Both the position numbers and the translations under genes were made by a program. Below, piece after piece: positions 36,788 to 47,647 of a stretch of 52,281 bases of DNA. The notes under the pieces were generated by a model. The model did no database searches, was not told the DNA's origin, and worked only from the letters and a program-made list of their open reading frames with translations. Source of the DNA: Pezizomycotina sp. ARF18 (taxonomy: Eukaryota; Ascomycota); contig AZLU01000128.1 of assembly GCA_002224055.1 (NCBI GenBank), positions 1 to 52,281 of the forward strand, in the 5' to 3' direction. Position 1 is the stretch's first letter. Each line of letters begins with the position of its first letter.

Positions 36788-37720
36788 TCAGTCGCTCTTC
36801 ACGAACTTGAACCTGGGAACAAGATCAACTTCCAGTCGGAAATAACAAACTGAGCTTCCTCTTCCACTGCGGTTATAATAACATACAGTTCCAATCCAAT
36901 CCAGCGGCCTCCACACCGCTCTAAAAACACCTCCTTCCTTCCCCTTCATATCCTCCAACGATCCACTCTCAACAACACTCCCCTTCTCCGTAAAAACAGC
37001 GCTATCGAACCCAATGACAGTCTTCAGCCTATGCGCTATAACCAACATCATCACCCCCTCAAACACTTCCCTCAAAACCCTCTGAACCACCCCGTCCGTC
37101 TCTCCTCATCCACAGCCCTCGTAGCCCCATCCAATACCAAAATCTTCGGCCTTCCCACGCTCGCCCTCGCGAGACACAACAGCTGCCGCTGCCCATGGCT
37201 GAAATTCTTCCCACTCGGCGCAACTCCATCGTCCAACTTCACAACATGTAATTTAACGTCGTCTAACGCCCTCCGTAGCTCCGCGTCGGTGTGTATACCG
37301 TCCGCGTCGATGTTAGAGCGTACGCTGTCGGACTACAACACCGGATCCTGCGGTATCATCGCCCCTCTACTCCGCAGTGCTTCTAGCGGTACGATCGACG
37401 TATTGATGCCGTCGATGGTAATATTTCCGGATGTTACGTGTAAACAGCGGGGAAAGCGCTAAGGGAGTGAAGATTTTCCCGCGCCAGTGCGCCTGACGAC
37501 GGTGATACGCTGGCCGGTTTAGCGCTTATTGAGACGGAGTTTAGTACGGGCGGGAGGTCGGGAGCGTAGGACGCCGTGAGGTTATTAATAGAGATTGCGC
37601 CTGCCACGAGGGACAGGAGGATGGAGGCTCGATGCCGGTTGTGGGTTCGGTGTTAGGGATGTATACTCTAGGACCCGCTCGGTTGCGTTGATTTCGTAGA
37701 TTACGAATAAAAGTCCGACA
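36788..37720 (-). pseudogene. Truncated ABCC-type ABC transporter (second nucleotide-binding domain)
   Basis: Only the C-terminal ATPase half of a multidrug/conjugate exporter is present. From about 37700 it reads the linker (LVAGAISINNLTASYAPDLP), Walker A (VVRRTGAGK near 37500), ITIDGINTSIVPLEALRSR, the Q-loop (MIPQDPVL), the signature ([14 protein letters not shown]), Walker B (KILVLDG) and the H-loop (VIAHRLKT), then a tail ending at 36788. Defects: the Walker B catalytic Glu, expected right after LVLD, is Gly; a TAG stop follows PQDPVL; the residue after Walker A is Ile rather than Ser/Thr; the frame changes at least three times. Sequence upstream of about 37740 has no transmembrane domain, so the gene is cut off there. 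Probably a relic. Confidence 0.8.
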
Positions 37721-37739
37721 ATCCATGATGGGATTCAAT

Positions 37740-39698
37740 CTAACCGGAGCTGCTCAAAAGGGCAGCCCAGCCCAATTGTCTAGTTATATTGGAGGCATTT
37801 TTGCCTGGCAAAACACTCTCCCAACTAGATCTTCTCCCGTCATAAGTTGGAATGATATAATCGTGCTGGGAACCACCGGGAAAGACGTGTTAAATAGGCA
37901 GGAGATTCAGGCTGCGAGGTGTGTACGAACCTGGATACGGAACTTGCCTCTGGTAAACTTATCGATGTGATATATGGAAGATTCCTTAACTACAGCAAAA
38001 GGGTTCTAGGACTTCTTTACATCCTTTGATGTTGCTTTCCATAGACTAGCAAGGCATGCACAACCGGATTCCAATCACTCGTTGAAGTACGACTTGAAGA
38101 TTTGCTAGTACATTGGTATATTGCCCACATTAGCAGGAAATTTTGGTTTCCTTTGAGCTTAAATGTGAGACATGGATGTACGGTGTGTCCGTTACGGCCT
38201 GGTCGGTGCTCGCCTTTCACATCCAAAACGTGCGAGCGATTAGCAGGCAAAGAAACCTGGGAGCTGTTCCAGTGTGTGACTTAACGAAAAAAAAAGCTTA
38301 AGGCAACAACATGGCTTTGTGAAGGAGGTCGTAGTTAGGTAATACAGGCTGATAAGGATACTAGGGAAGTTTACGCGGAAAGATAAACAACCAGAACTTA
38401 CCAGCTCCTGGGAACGTTGGTCCGCGAAGGGGTTCAGCGGTGCTGCCATTTCATCTGAAACTCCAGCGAACGGGCACTCCGGTGGCTTAAACAACTGGCA
38501 GGTGCTTTTCTACGGAACGAGTCTGGGCGGCTAACCGTAATGGCTCCTGTACTCACTCATACCAGAAAGCAACGCATTTGGGCAAAATTGACTATTCTCT
38601 TTTCCGGAAGATACCGGTACGTAGTGCATAAATAGGCGCAGCGCAATCATGTTTCGTGAAACGGTTATATTCTAGAACAAAGCCACGGAGTACTTGCCGG
38701 ACGCGCTTGAATTCTCAATCGAAAAGATATTTTCTCAGCACAATCCACATTACCAGCTAAGCTACTAGTAGACACCAACATGGTGGACAACCAAAACAAT
38801 ACTTCGCCATCGCCTTAGAGCTTTTATGAAACGACCGTAGAACTTCTCGGGAAGTGAGTAGAAGGCGATGCGAAGGTACAAGCCCACGTAACAAGACATA
38901 TATGCACTTTAACCCAGACAAGCGCGACCGTTGAAAAGTCTATAGGGCTCTGCGTCTGTTACACGAAGCGGAAAGAGTTATACGCATAGAGCATTACCAA
39001 GGCTTAGGTTTCTCTTTCCATCGTTTCTCAGAGGAATCTTTCGGAAAGAACACGCATAGAGCGCTTCAATCGAGGCCGTGTCTAGTCTTTTGAGTAGATT
39101 ACGCCGCGCACGAAGACACATTTTGCGAATCGCTCAGCATCAGCACTTTGAAAGAACTAACATGAACCTATAGGGCTACAAGCCTCTGGACATATCGGCA
39201 GAAAGCTTCACAACACCAAACAGTTAGGCTACGCTGATATTTTCAGCCCGAACAGAGTTTTTCCGACTAACGTCGCTGATCCTCTGAGAGTAACGAAAGG
39301 TGCGAAAACGCATCAAGCGCCTAATACAAGGCCATGCTCAGCAATGGGCTTTGCACTTTCGTAGTGCACTTGTACAGATCATTCTTTTACCGGCGGATAT
39401 TGCCCGAGTAGCATGTACACTATATCTTCTCTGGCTGTCGGGTTCGTGACTTAAAATACGGGCCGTTCGCCCTATCCCATCCTTTTGTTGTTAGAGTATC
39501 ACCCCAAGCATCAGCTTTCATATCGCCAATACTCGACTCTTCCTCGGCTTCTTGAGCTCTCTCTGTAAAGTTTGCCTCACCCGTAACATATCACTTTGCT
39601 TGAGACAGCATCCCATACGTCGTAATAGCTTGCTTAAGGTTCAATAACCATCTCCTCTTCTCATCCTTTTCCCTTTTTCATCTACCTTCACCTACAAA
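37740..39698. other. Intergenic interval
   Basis: No recognised gene. Open frames up to about 84 codons exist on both strands without motifs. The last 60 bases are a pyrimidine-rich leader for the gene at 39699. Confidence 0.45.
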
Positions 39699-40242
39699 AT
39701 GACGACCTTCGCATCCAGCCTCACTTCCACTACACCCCTCAAGAGGCTGTCGGACCGGGCGTCTCCGACAAAGCACTGATATCCTACCAAGTCCTCCTAG
39801 CCTGCTACCTCGAGCACCTAAATCTCCACGAACGCTCACCGAAGTCAAACACACCGAGCTACGTCTCGGCCACGCCCCGTCACCTTGTACTCCTCCTCAT
39901 ACCCCTGCCACTCCTCTTAACCTGCTCCTCTCCCCCTTCTCCTCTCCCGAGCCTACCTCCCCAGTCCAACCTTTACGGACACTGAGCGTCCGGGTCCGAA
40001 CCAAATCTGCCTCGGGCTCCAAATCCCAGCGTAGGAGACGTTCCACCCGCCGCATCACTATTACTAAACGTATCACGCGCTCCCAGTCGAAGCTTTGCGG
40101 GCTTCGGTCGCTACAAGTCCGCAGCTCGAGCCTTCTGAAGCGCAATGCCAAAGTACAACGCCGCGCACCACTCCGCACCAAGCCCTTCACGAATATAGTG
40201 GAGCTTAACACTCGTCAGCCCCGCAGAGCATGCCGTTCATAA
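39699..40242 (+). CDS. Small basic Ser/Pro/Arg-rich protein
   Basis: The ATG at 39699 has an excellent fungal context (CACCTACAAAATGACG) and a CT-rich leader (about 39645-39690). The first codons give MTTFASSL; after a frame change the sequence reads SDKALISYQVLLACYLEHLN, a likely helix. From about 39840 one frame stays open to TAA at 40240-40242, first Pro/Ser/Leu-rich, then very basic (SQRRRRSTRRITITKR). I recognise no domain. The charge and composition suggest a disordered, possibly nucleic-acid-binding tail. Two small frame changes are needed between start and the long frame. Confidence 0.45.
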
Positions 40243-40779
40243 GTGCAAACCTAAGTCATCGTTTTTGGCCTCTATATTTCTTGCCTTCTTCGTTCCCTTT
40301 TTAGTAAAAAGGTTACGTTAGAGAAAAACATTCTCCACTCCACGCAGCCACGATACCGTCATTCATTTTCACGATCCATTACTTTTACTTATGCATTTGC
40401 GAGAAAGCGCTTTCCTTCAATACCCATTCCTGTCATTTTCGGCGCTTTGTCTTCTTTGGGTTTAATCATCCTTTTTGCATGATTTTGTAATTTTGCATTT
40501 TCATAGGAGTTTCGGCGCTTAGCACAGGCGTTTTTTTGGGTTACAAACTTGTCATTTTCTACAACGGCGTTTCATGGTATCTTTCGCTATCTAAGTACAT
40601 ATCTATTCTACCCTGTCCTATTCCACGAGCTAGTCCCTCCTATAATCTAGAGTAACAATCTGAAATAGAAAATTCCATATTCCTATCTACAAAGCTTCAC
40701 AAGTTTTTCCATCATGTGTTCTCGTTGGGTATCTGCACTATCGCATCCCTGATCGATGCAAGTGAACCCTCTTTTTAAC
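40243..40779. other. Intergenic between convergent genes
   Basis: T-rich sequence lying between the 3' end of the plus-strand gene ending at 40242 and the 3' end of the minus-strand HsbA-like gene. No gene seen. Confidence 0.5.
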
Positions 40780-41385
40780 CTAGTTGCTAGCTGGGATCAA
40801 AGCGATAACAGCCTTAAAAGCAGCGTCAACACCAGCGCCGCTCTTCGTGACGGCGTGCTTGTCGGAATCGGCGACCTTCACGACCACAGCAGCATACAAA
40901 TTTGCGCTGCCCGTCTGGAGGTTGGTAAGCTCCGTCTTGACGCCGTTGATGATGAACTGACCATGTTCTTGACAAGGTCGGCCTATAACACAATTAAGTT
41001 TAATTAGTATATGAAATTTAATTTACTATCGGCATAAGAAAAAGTTAGGAGGGTATACCTTAGTACCAGCCTATTCAACGTATTAGTAATATCCGTCCCG
41101 AGCTTGGTAATGGCGTTCACAACCTGCGTGCTCTCAGCGGCAGCCCACTGCTTATCTGGGGTGTTATTCACGGCGTCAGTGGCGGCTGCAAGATCCTCGT
41201 CGGTTTGCTGGGCGGCGGACATGACGGGTAGCCAGTCTCAGTGTCGCCTTGAAGCGTGATGTTCTTTTGGAGGGTTGCGATATCGGTCTCCAGAGTTGCG
41301 ATGCCGGCGAGGGCGGCAGAGTTGTCGCGCTGGACGATGACGGCAGCGGAGGCAAAGCGGCGAAGAGGAGAGTCTTGAGAAGCAT
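40780..41385 (-). CDS. HsbA-like secreted hydrophobic-surface-binding protein
   Basis: Small secreted helical protein of the HsbA family, which in other fungi coats hydrophobic surfaces and recruits secreted esterases, or is a cell-wall galactomannoprotein-like antigen. The ATG at 41385 starts a signal peptide (MLLKTLLFAA, then ASAAVIVQRD after a one-base change). The mature part has the family's amphipathic helices (IATLETDIATLQKNITLQGD; STQVVNAITKLGTDITNTLN). An intron lies at about 40983-41058, after which it reads ADLVKN, then GQFIINGVKTELTNLQTG and AVVVKVADSDKHAVTKSG, ending FKAVIALIPASN at 40780. Total about 170 residues, normal for the family. Three one-base frame changes (near 41353, 41223 and 40962) break it. 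Confidence 0.82.
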
Positions 41386-41528
41386 TGTTGTGAATGGAAG
41401 AGGAAGGTTTGTAATTTCTCCGTAAGGAACTTGAAAGGAATGCTATGGATGGGAAGTTGCGGTCAATGCTGGTTTAGAGGCTATGGCTTGATTGATGATG
41501 ATTGATTCGGTTTGGAAACTTCAGAGGT

Positions 41529-41536
41529 TTATATAA
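41529..41536 (-). promoter_or_regulatory. TATA box of the HsbA-like gene
   Basis: TTATATAA lies about 145 bp upstream of the ATG at 41385, a spacing like that of the OPT gene. The leader between has CT-rich stretches on the coding strand. Confidence 0.5.
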
Positions 41537-42620
41537 CCTTCAAAGCAATGGATGAATATCAAGTCGAAGAGATGTGAACTGGCCTCGTTCGTAGAGAGAC
41601 CAATGAAGCAGACGGAATATGGCAGATGCCGTTGAAAGCCAGTCAACAAAGCATGGCCACGATCGTGAGCGACATAATTCTTCCTAGACAGGAACTTGGA
41701 TAAGTTAAGCGCCATGTGAATTTTCGGAATATCGGTCGAGCTTGGATAAAATGTCTAAGATAGAAGGTTCCCCTCGGAGAGATTGAGCACGTCAGTGGCT
41801 TAAACAATTAGATTCATTCGAAGGACGTTACAAGCTCCTCGCTAAGAAATTCTCGTAGCTACAGCTACAGGCCGAAGTGCGGTTTTTAGAATTGTGAGAC
41901 TTCTAAGGGCAGCTGGAATGGAAGAAGAGGAGACAGTTGATTGAGTTTCGAGCCAAAAAAAAAAAAAAAAAAAAACAGCGCGGACGCGGGAAGGAGAGAG
42001 GATCTTAGAACGACGATCATTTTAGTTATCCATTATCGTGACCAGGATCCAGGTTATAAGGTTCGGCTCAATTAAGCGGACGTTAGACGGCTGAAGAGAC
42101 AGTGTCTTAGATGGCATTTCCCGGCGAAACCCCCGCAATTGCAGCAACGCATTTCAACCCGGATCTGTATCGTTATCTGAGGCAGGTATCCGCTGCATAC
42201 TGAACAGTACGTGTTCGTGAACCACTCTCCGAACGTGCTCTCTTTCCTCCGAAATAATGAGACAATGTTCATGAGGAACATTCTCAAAATATTCTAACTC
42301 GTCCGGAACCTATTCACTACGATCAGGTGGCCAGTCGGGCCAGCTGTATCGGGAAAGTGTCAAGTATCAGACGTCCCGTCCATCCTCCAGTGCCTGGCGA
42401 TCTAATTGCAACATGGATTCTATGATTCCTCTGCGGCTCGAGACGCTGCTGTTTTTTCTCCCTCCCCTGGAAGATCAACGAATATAGAGAATAAATCATG
42501 GAAATATCCGCGATATCTCGAAAGGTGAATGTATTGAGACCTCGTTACGAGGCATACATAGTCAAGGACCTCTAATCCATCTTGAAGGTGAATACGCTAA
42601 GCTATTTCGTGATTAAGTTT

Positions 42621-42661
42621 TGGAGCTCATGAAAACATTATGTGGAGCTCATGAAAACATT
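42621..42661. repeat. 19-bp tandem direct repeat
   Basis: TGGAGCTCATGAAAACATT occurs at 42621-42639 and again at 42643-42661, separated by three bases. Function unknown. Confidence 0.9.
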
Positions 42662-43302
42662 CATGATGGAAGCGGGTTTTCTCATTTCAATACCCTGAAT
42701 CGACTATAGCCCCGGAGTAAATGTGGATCCTTATATTCTCACACACTAAACAAAACCACAACAAAGCAACGAGAAAATCCAGTGGCTCCCTGAGAACACT
42801 CTGAAGAGGAGAAACAAGATGTGATACTCAAACCGCCCTGCTACCGGAAAAATTTCACTTGAGAAACGAAAATTTTCTGCCTTTTGGCTAGCTCGCCGTC
42901 ATTTTCTTCCTGCTAGTGTGCATGAAACCAGTATTATGTATCGCCAAGCACAGTGAGAGCATACAGGTCGACGCCGCGCTAGTACCAATGGGCAATACTG
43001 CCCTTTAGAACGAGCTGACGCTTCATCAGCGCAATTTGCTGCCGTATACGGCAATCACTCGAGTGTCTCTCTACTTCTATGTTTCTACTGCAGTTTCCTT
43101 GCGAACTGAGAACGATCTCCGTTAAAAACTCCGGAATACCTACCATTGACATCCCCCTTAAAATTACAATCCTCCTCATGAGTACATCATGCTAAAGAAG
43201 CCTGAACCTTATCATTCCACGGTCGTCAGCCATTTATTCAGTTATAGCGTACTACTATCCCTGAAGCACGGAAAGCTACGAGTCAGTCAACGGAAGAATA
43301 CA

Positions 43303-46130
43303 ATGACAAGCTCTCGTGACAATTACAACCACCAGCCATGATAAGATCATATACTGGCATGCGGAAGGGTCTAAGGAGAGCGGTGGTGGCGGCGGCATCC
43401 TAGGCCAAACCGGCGGGCCCAGACCTTCGCTGGGACGCACCGCTCTCTCCCGACGGGCGAAGAACTATGTGACTTCGCATTCGACCTGCACGTTGTCGGA
43501 AACGCGAACGGGGTAAATCGGACGTGATAGCGTCCTTCATCGGAACCAACGGCGCCGACCGCATCCGAAAACCCTCCAGCTCGATAACCTCGACGACGAC
43601 CGAACACATCCGTAGTACACGTCCCCACCGCGGGTGTAATACACGCCTGAAGATACACGAAGCCCTGAGTTCTCCCAAGGACCCAAAAATGTTAAATTAC
43701 TACACGTTCACCGCGAGCGGCGTTTTCATCGTTTACTCCAGTGATGATGTTACGACGCGTATGGAGGCGGAGGAAGTGTGGTGGCCGCTATACAAGGGCG
43801 TATGCGAGTCCGGAAAGCCCGTGTTCCTCATAGAGATCATACCTGGATACTCACGAATGACGATGCCTAGCGCGACTACATTCTCTAGCAAAAAATTTCA
43901 GACAAAAGGAAGAGTAAGCACAAGCCCGAGTTCCGTACCGCACCAGCGGCAAATCCGCGCTTATAAGGGAGATATTCCTCGACGCGATCGACGGATGATT
44001 AAAGCCACGGATCCCAAGGCGTTCGATCGATTAGAAATGGAGCGCCCCTAAAGCCGCAGCGCTCTCACACACTGGCAACATCGAGATCGATGACACCGCT
44101 GACAGGTCCGCCATCCGTGCCTCCTCCATCGGAACCGCCACCCAGTATACCGCCGCCTACCATTCCACCCCCTCGACTACACCGCTACCTCCACTACCTA
44201 TAACAGCCCTCCTAGCACAGCACAACGCGCTCCGAGTCCCCGCGGCCGTCCGCAGGCGCCAAATAGGGCAAACTCAGCAAGCACTCTAGGCTCACCCAAC
44301 CGGACAAATTCCATGAATTCCTTCAACCACACGAACTCCATGAACTCTTTCGATTCTCCGACCGAGGTAAACGAGTCAGATTCCGATTCCGATTGGGAGA
44401 AAGACATCGTAAAGGCCTCCGCGACGTCTGCAACAGGAAAGTTGAGCAAGGGACTACGCGGGTGCCGAAAAATCACTAGAGCGGTACCTAAAACGCGTAA
44501 AGGACCCGAAAGATCAAGAAACGTACAAAGTTTTCTAGCGGAGACGCAAGCCAGGCAAGGGAAATTAAACAACGCGCAAAGGCTCCTTCTGGGTATGATA
44601 CAGAACGATCTCACTAAAGCGGTAAAAGTTCCCGATGCCGGTCACCTCCTGGCGGATTGCTACCTCGCCAATAATGAGCTAGACAAAGCCGAGGAGTAAT
44701 CCGCTACGTTATGAAAGCGAGGAGAAAGGTGCTGGGGAAAAAAGACAAGCGACCATAGAATCCGTTGGATTACTTATCGAAGTCTACAAAGGCGTGGTGA
44801 CGAGGAGGAAGCAGAAGTTCTGCAAACTTTCCTCCCGCGAGGCTTTTCGCGGACTACTCGAGCCATGGGCAAGACAATAGAAACGATGGCACTAGAAGCA
44901 CATCCACGACAGAGAAAACTGAGCACATACAAAGATCAGAAGCTGCATCGCCATCGCACACCGAGACATGTGTTCCGGGCCTTTACCGCCGCTGATTACA
45001 CGAACAGAGACGGAGCCCGCGATACAAGACTCCGCCGACTCGGGCTTCTGGAAGGGAGGTTCTACTCGCTCGGCGGTGCGATTTCGCGTCCTCAATCTCC
45101 CTCGGAACCTCCGTCAAACCCCAATCACACCTACCAGCCTTCTACCCGACCTACACACCGCCACTGCGAGGGGCGACGCCGCGTTGGTCAATGAACTCCT
45201 CGTTAAGCGGAAAATATACGTCAACTCGCGCAGCTATCCCTCCGGCCAGACAGCGTTACACGTCCTTTGCGAGTGCGAAGACGCAGCGCTATCCCTAACG
45301 ACCTTCGAAGCCCTCCGCCGATCCGAACAAATCCTCGACGTCAATGCGGCGGACTCAGCGGGTGATACACCATTACACTTAGCCTTCGCTGGAAACGTGC
45401 GAGTCTCGCCCGCCGACTGATCGCGAACTGGGCGCACCTCGGTGCTGCAAATGCTTTGGTAACACGCCCGCGCACGAAGCTGTGTACGCCGGGGAAGAGA
45501 TGATGGAAATGCTACTAACCCTACCCCTTCGGTACGTGATGTCCATCCGGCGTACCTCTCACTGGCGAATAAAGTGGGAAAGACGCCACTTTACGTCGCC
45601 ATCGAGCAGAATAAGTCCGTCGGCGTTATTGGACTACTGATCAAGAGCGGTGCGGGCGTGAACGCTATTGGCGCGGACTCCGTCGCGTGGACGCCACTGC
45701 ACATCGCGGCGACGATGAAGAGGCTTGACTGTCTTAAATTATTGCTAGACGGTGGCGCGAAGACGGACGTTTTAGGGAAGGGTTCGTCCAAATTCCATAC
45801 GCCGCTATCCTTAGCAGCTAAAAAGGCGCTGAAGATGTCGCGAAGATGCTGTTGGATCACGGCGCCAGTCCGAGGGCTGTCAGTATTGAGAGTAAAAGCG
45901 AGGGAAGTATCAGAGCGCGGAACCGCTGTTTGAAGCGCTCTCCGCTGGGAATGAGACGCTGGTGAAACTGCTGCTGAGTTATCAGCAAGGGTGGGAATGG
46001 AAGGCGGAGGAACTCAAACATACTTTAACGGCTCCCCGGAGGCGGCCGCGAGGCTCTGGACGATTGTGGAGACCTCGGGCTGAAAAGACCCAAGTCTGCT
46101 CATGGAGATGATATCGACCAGCCCAACTGA
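43303..46130 (+). CDS. Ras-like GTPase, TPR-like and ankyrin-repeat protein, broken
   Basis: One long plus-strand coding block with frame changes. N-terminal Gly-rich stretch (ESGGGGGILGQTG), then a Ras-like domain: CDFAFDLHVVGNAN followed one base later by GKSDVIASFIGT (P-loop G-x4-GKS, 43496-43525); VVHVPTAGV at 43612-43638 at the DxxG position; TASGVFIVYSSDD and GKPVFLIEI near 43710-43830; TSGKS at 43942-43956 at the SAK position, followed by IREIFLDAID. Then a proline-rich linker (GPPSVPPPSEPPPSIPPPT near 44105), a Ser/Asn stretch with TNSMNSF twice, and TPR-like helices (about 44450-44820, LLADCYLANNELDKAEE, ARRKVLGKKDKATIESV). Ankyrin repeats run from about 45160 to 46000 (GQTALHVLCE, GDTPLHLAFAG, WTPLHIAATMKRLDCLKLLL). 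Stop at 46128-46130. As read, the DxxG Asp is Pro and no clear NKxD is seen, so GTP hydrolysis is doubtful. The boundaries could hide two genes. Confidence 0.6.
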
Positions 46131-46553
46131 GCACTCGTAGTATGCCTGTTACTTTAAAACTCGATTGTAACGACTGATGAACCTGCTATTTGCATCGCAT
46201 CCTATCTAACCAATTCTTGTAACGACCATCGAGACGGCGTTGACCATGTTTCCTTGCATTTTCTGTCTAATTTCCTGTACCTTCAATAGTCCATAAGTAA
46301 TGTATATAATAATCCTCAAGATAAATCATAGTTACATACATGCATAGCCTTGTTGTAGCCTGTCCCGGAAGCGCTGGTTTTGTACAAAGCGTTGCGGTAA
46401 ATCCTTTGTGTATCAGCCTCATGCCTAAATTTGCGAAAGAATCTTGAATCGTGAATCTCCTCATCCTCGAATCTAATCGCGGTCTAGAAACATTGTACCG
46501 CTTCTGAGATCACCTGTGCTTGATACAAAGAGGATCTTGGTCACAAGAGAAAC

Positions 46554-46717
46554 ATGGACCGCCTACCCAGCGAGCTGCTCCTCCAGATTTTCGATATCGA
46601 GAGTCTCTCCTACCGAGATCTCCATTTCACGCTCCCGCTGTTTGCAGGCAGTTTAGATATATCCTCTACGAGATGAAGACAAAATCGGGGAGCTTAGATA
46701 GGAAGCTCTTTCCGTGA
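46554..46717 (+). pseudogene. F-box domain remnant
   Basis: The ATG at 46554 gives MDRLPSELLLQIFDIESLSY followed by RDL, the first half of an F-box, the motif by which substrate adaptors bind Skp1 of SCF ubiquitin ligases. A frame change then leads to VCRQFRYILYE, the expected second half (V-C-R-x-F/W). After a further 11 residues the frame stops at 46717, and I find no substrate-binding repeats downstream. It is a short remnant or a broken gene. Confidence 0.6.
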
Positions 46718-47647
46718 AAAGCCTGACACTTCACTCGGACAAGGACTGGTTAGCAGCGATATCAAATTACACCCTTACTGGAGAGGCTTACTGTAGAACC
46801 ACCGCCCAGCAACCCCGCGCCTCTACGGCGTCCTCCGTATACTGAAGGTAGTCAAAGTAGACATCATACTCCTTTCTTCATCCATGTACCAACATTAACC
46901 ATGTAATCGTTTTCACGCGAAAGTAAAAGAAAACTTGTACGGCGTACAGAAATTCCACTCTGGAAGCTCCCCGTTGCGTCTCAGAACGCAGTATCGCGCA
47001 GCTTCACGCATATGTGTCAGTATAAATTCCACAGCGGTCGGGCCTCATATTGAAGTTATTGGGAAGGACGATAGGGCAGGGACGCTTATGAGACTGCTAT
47101 AGACGGTCATTGTACACTAGCATCAACTGCATGAAGGTCAGGGCACGGAGCAGCCTAAGCATATACGAACGGACTTTAGAGTCGTTGGTATGAGGAATGG
47201 CGAAGTGCAGCTCGCTTTGTCTGCGTAGAGGCGTCACTTTTCGCACTAGTTTTCAAGGAAATAGATTTCTTGACCTTTACTAGCAGTGCACAAATAGGAA
47301 ATCTACCGGTATAACTAGTTTGTAGTAACGGATTATACGTAGAGACGGGGAATTGACACTGACACCGCCGTGCAGATACCGGACAAGACCGTGAAGACAG
47401 ACCAATGACTGCCACTGGATTAGTGCGTCGCGTACCCCGCATGCCTAGACAACTTATTTCACTGCTATTTATTGTTGGTAACCCATCAATCCTCGAGGCT
47501 TTACTTAAAGAGAGCACTCTTTTTCCAATCATTGAATTCTCACACGTGGTCTTTTCTGCTGCTGTTTGTGAAATTGCTAAACGGGGAGGTGGACCGCTGC
47601 CCAAATCCCCAATTGTTTCCCTCAATTCAGCACCGTCTACTTTCGCG
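46718..47647. other. Intergenic interval
   Basis: No recognised gene. An open frame runs in from 47405 into the next gene, but its N-terminal 81 codons have no family match, and the ATG at 47648 is the better start. Confidence 0.45.

Larger units (their letters stand above)
41386..43302. other. Intergenic interval
   Basis: Upstream region of the HsbA-like gene, then AT-rich DNA with an A21 run at about 41955-41975. No gene supported. Confidence 0.5.

Noticed and set aside
47405-47647. An upstream start adding 81 codons to the papain-like gene
   Set aside because: The added part has no family match, and the ATG at 47648 gives a natural N-terminus.
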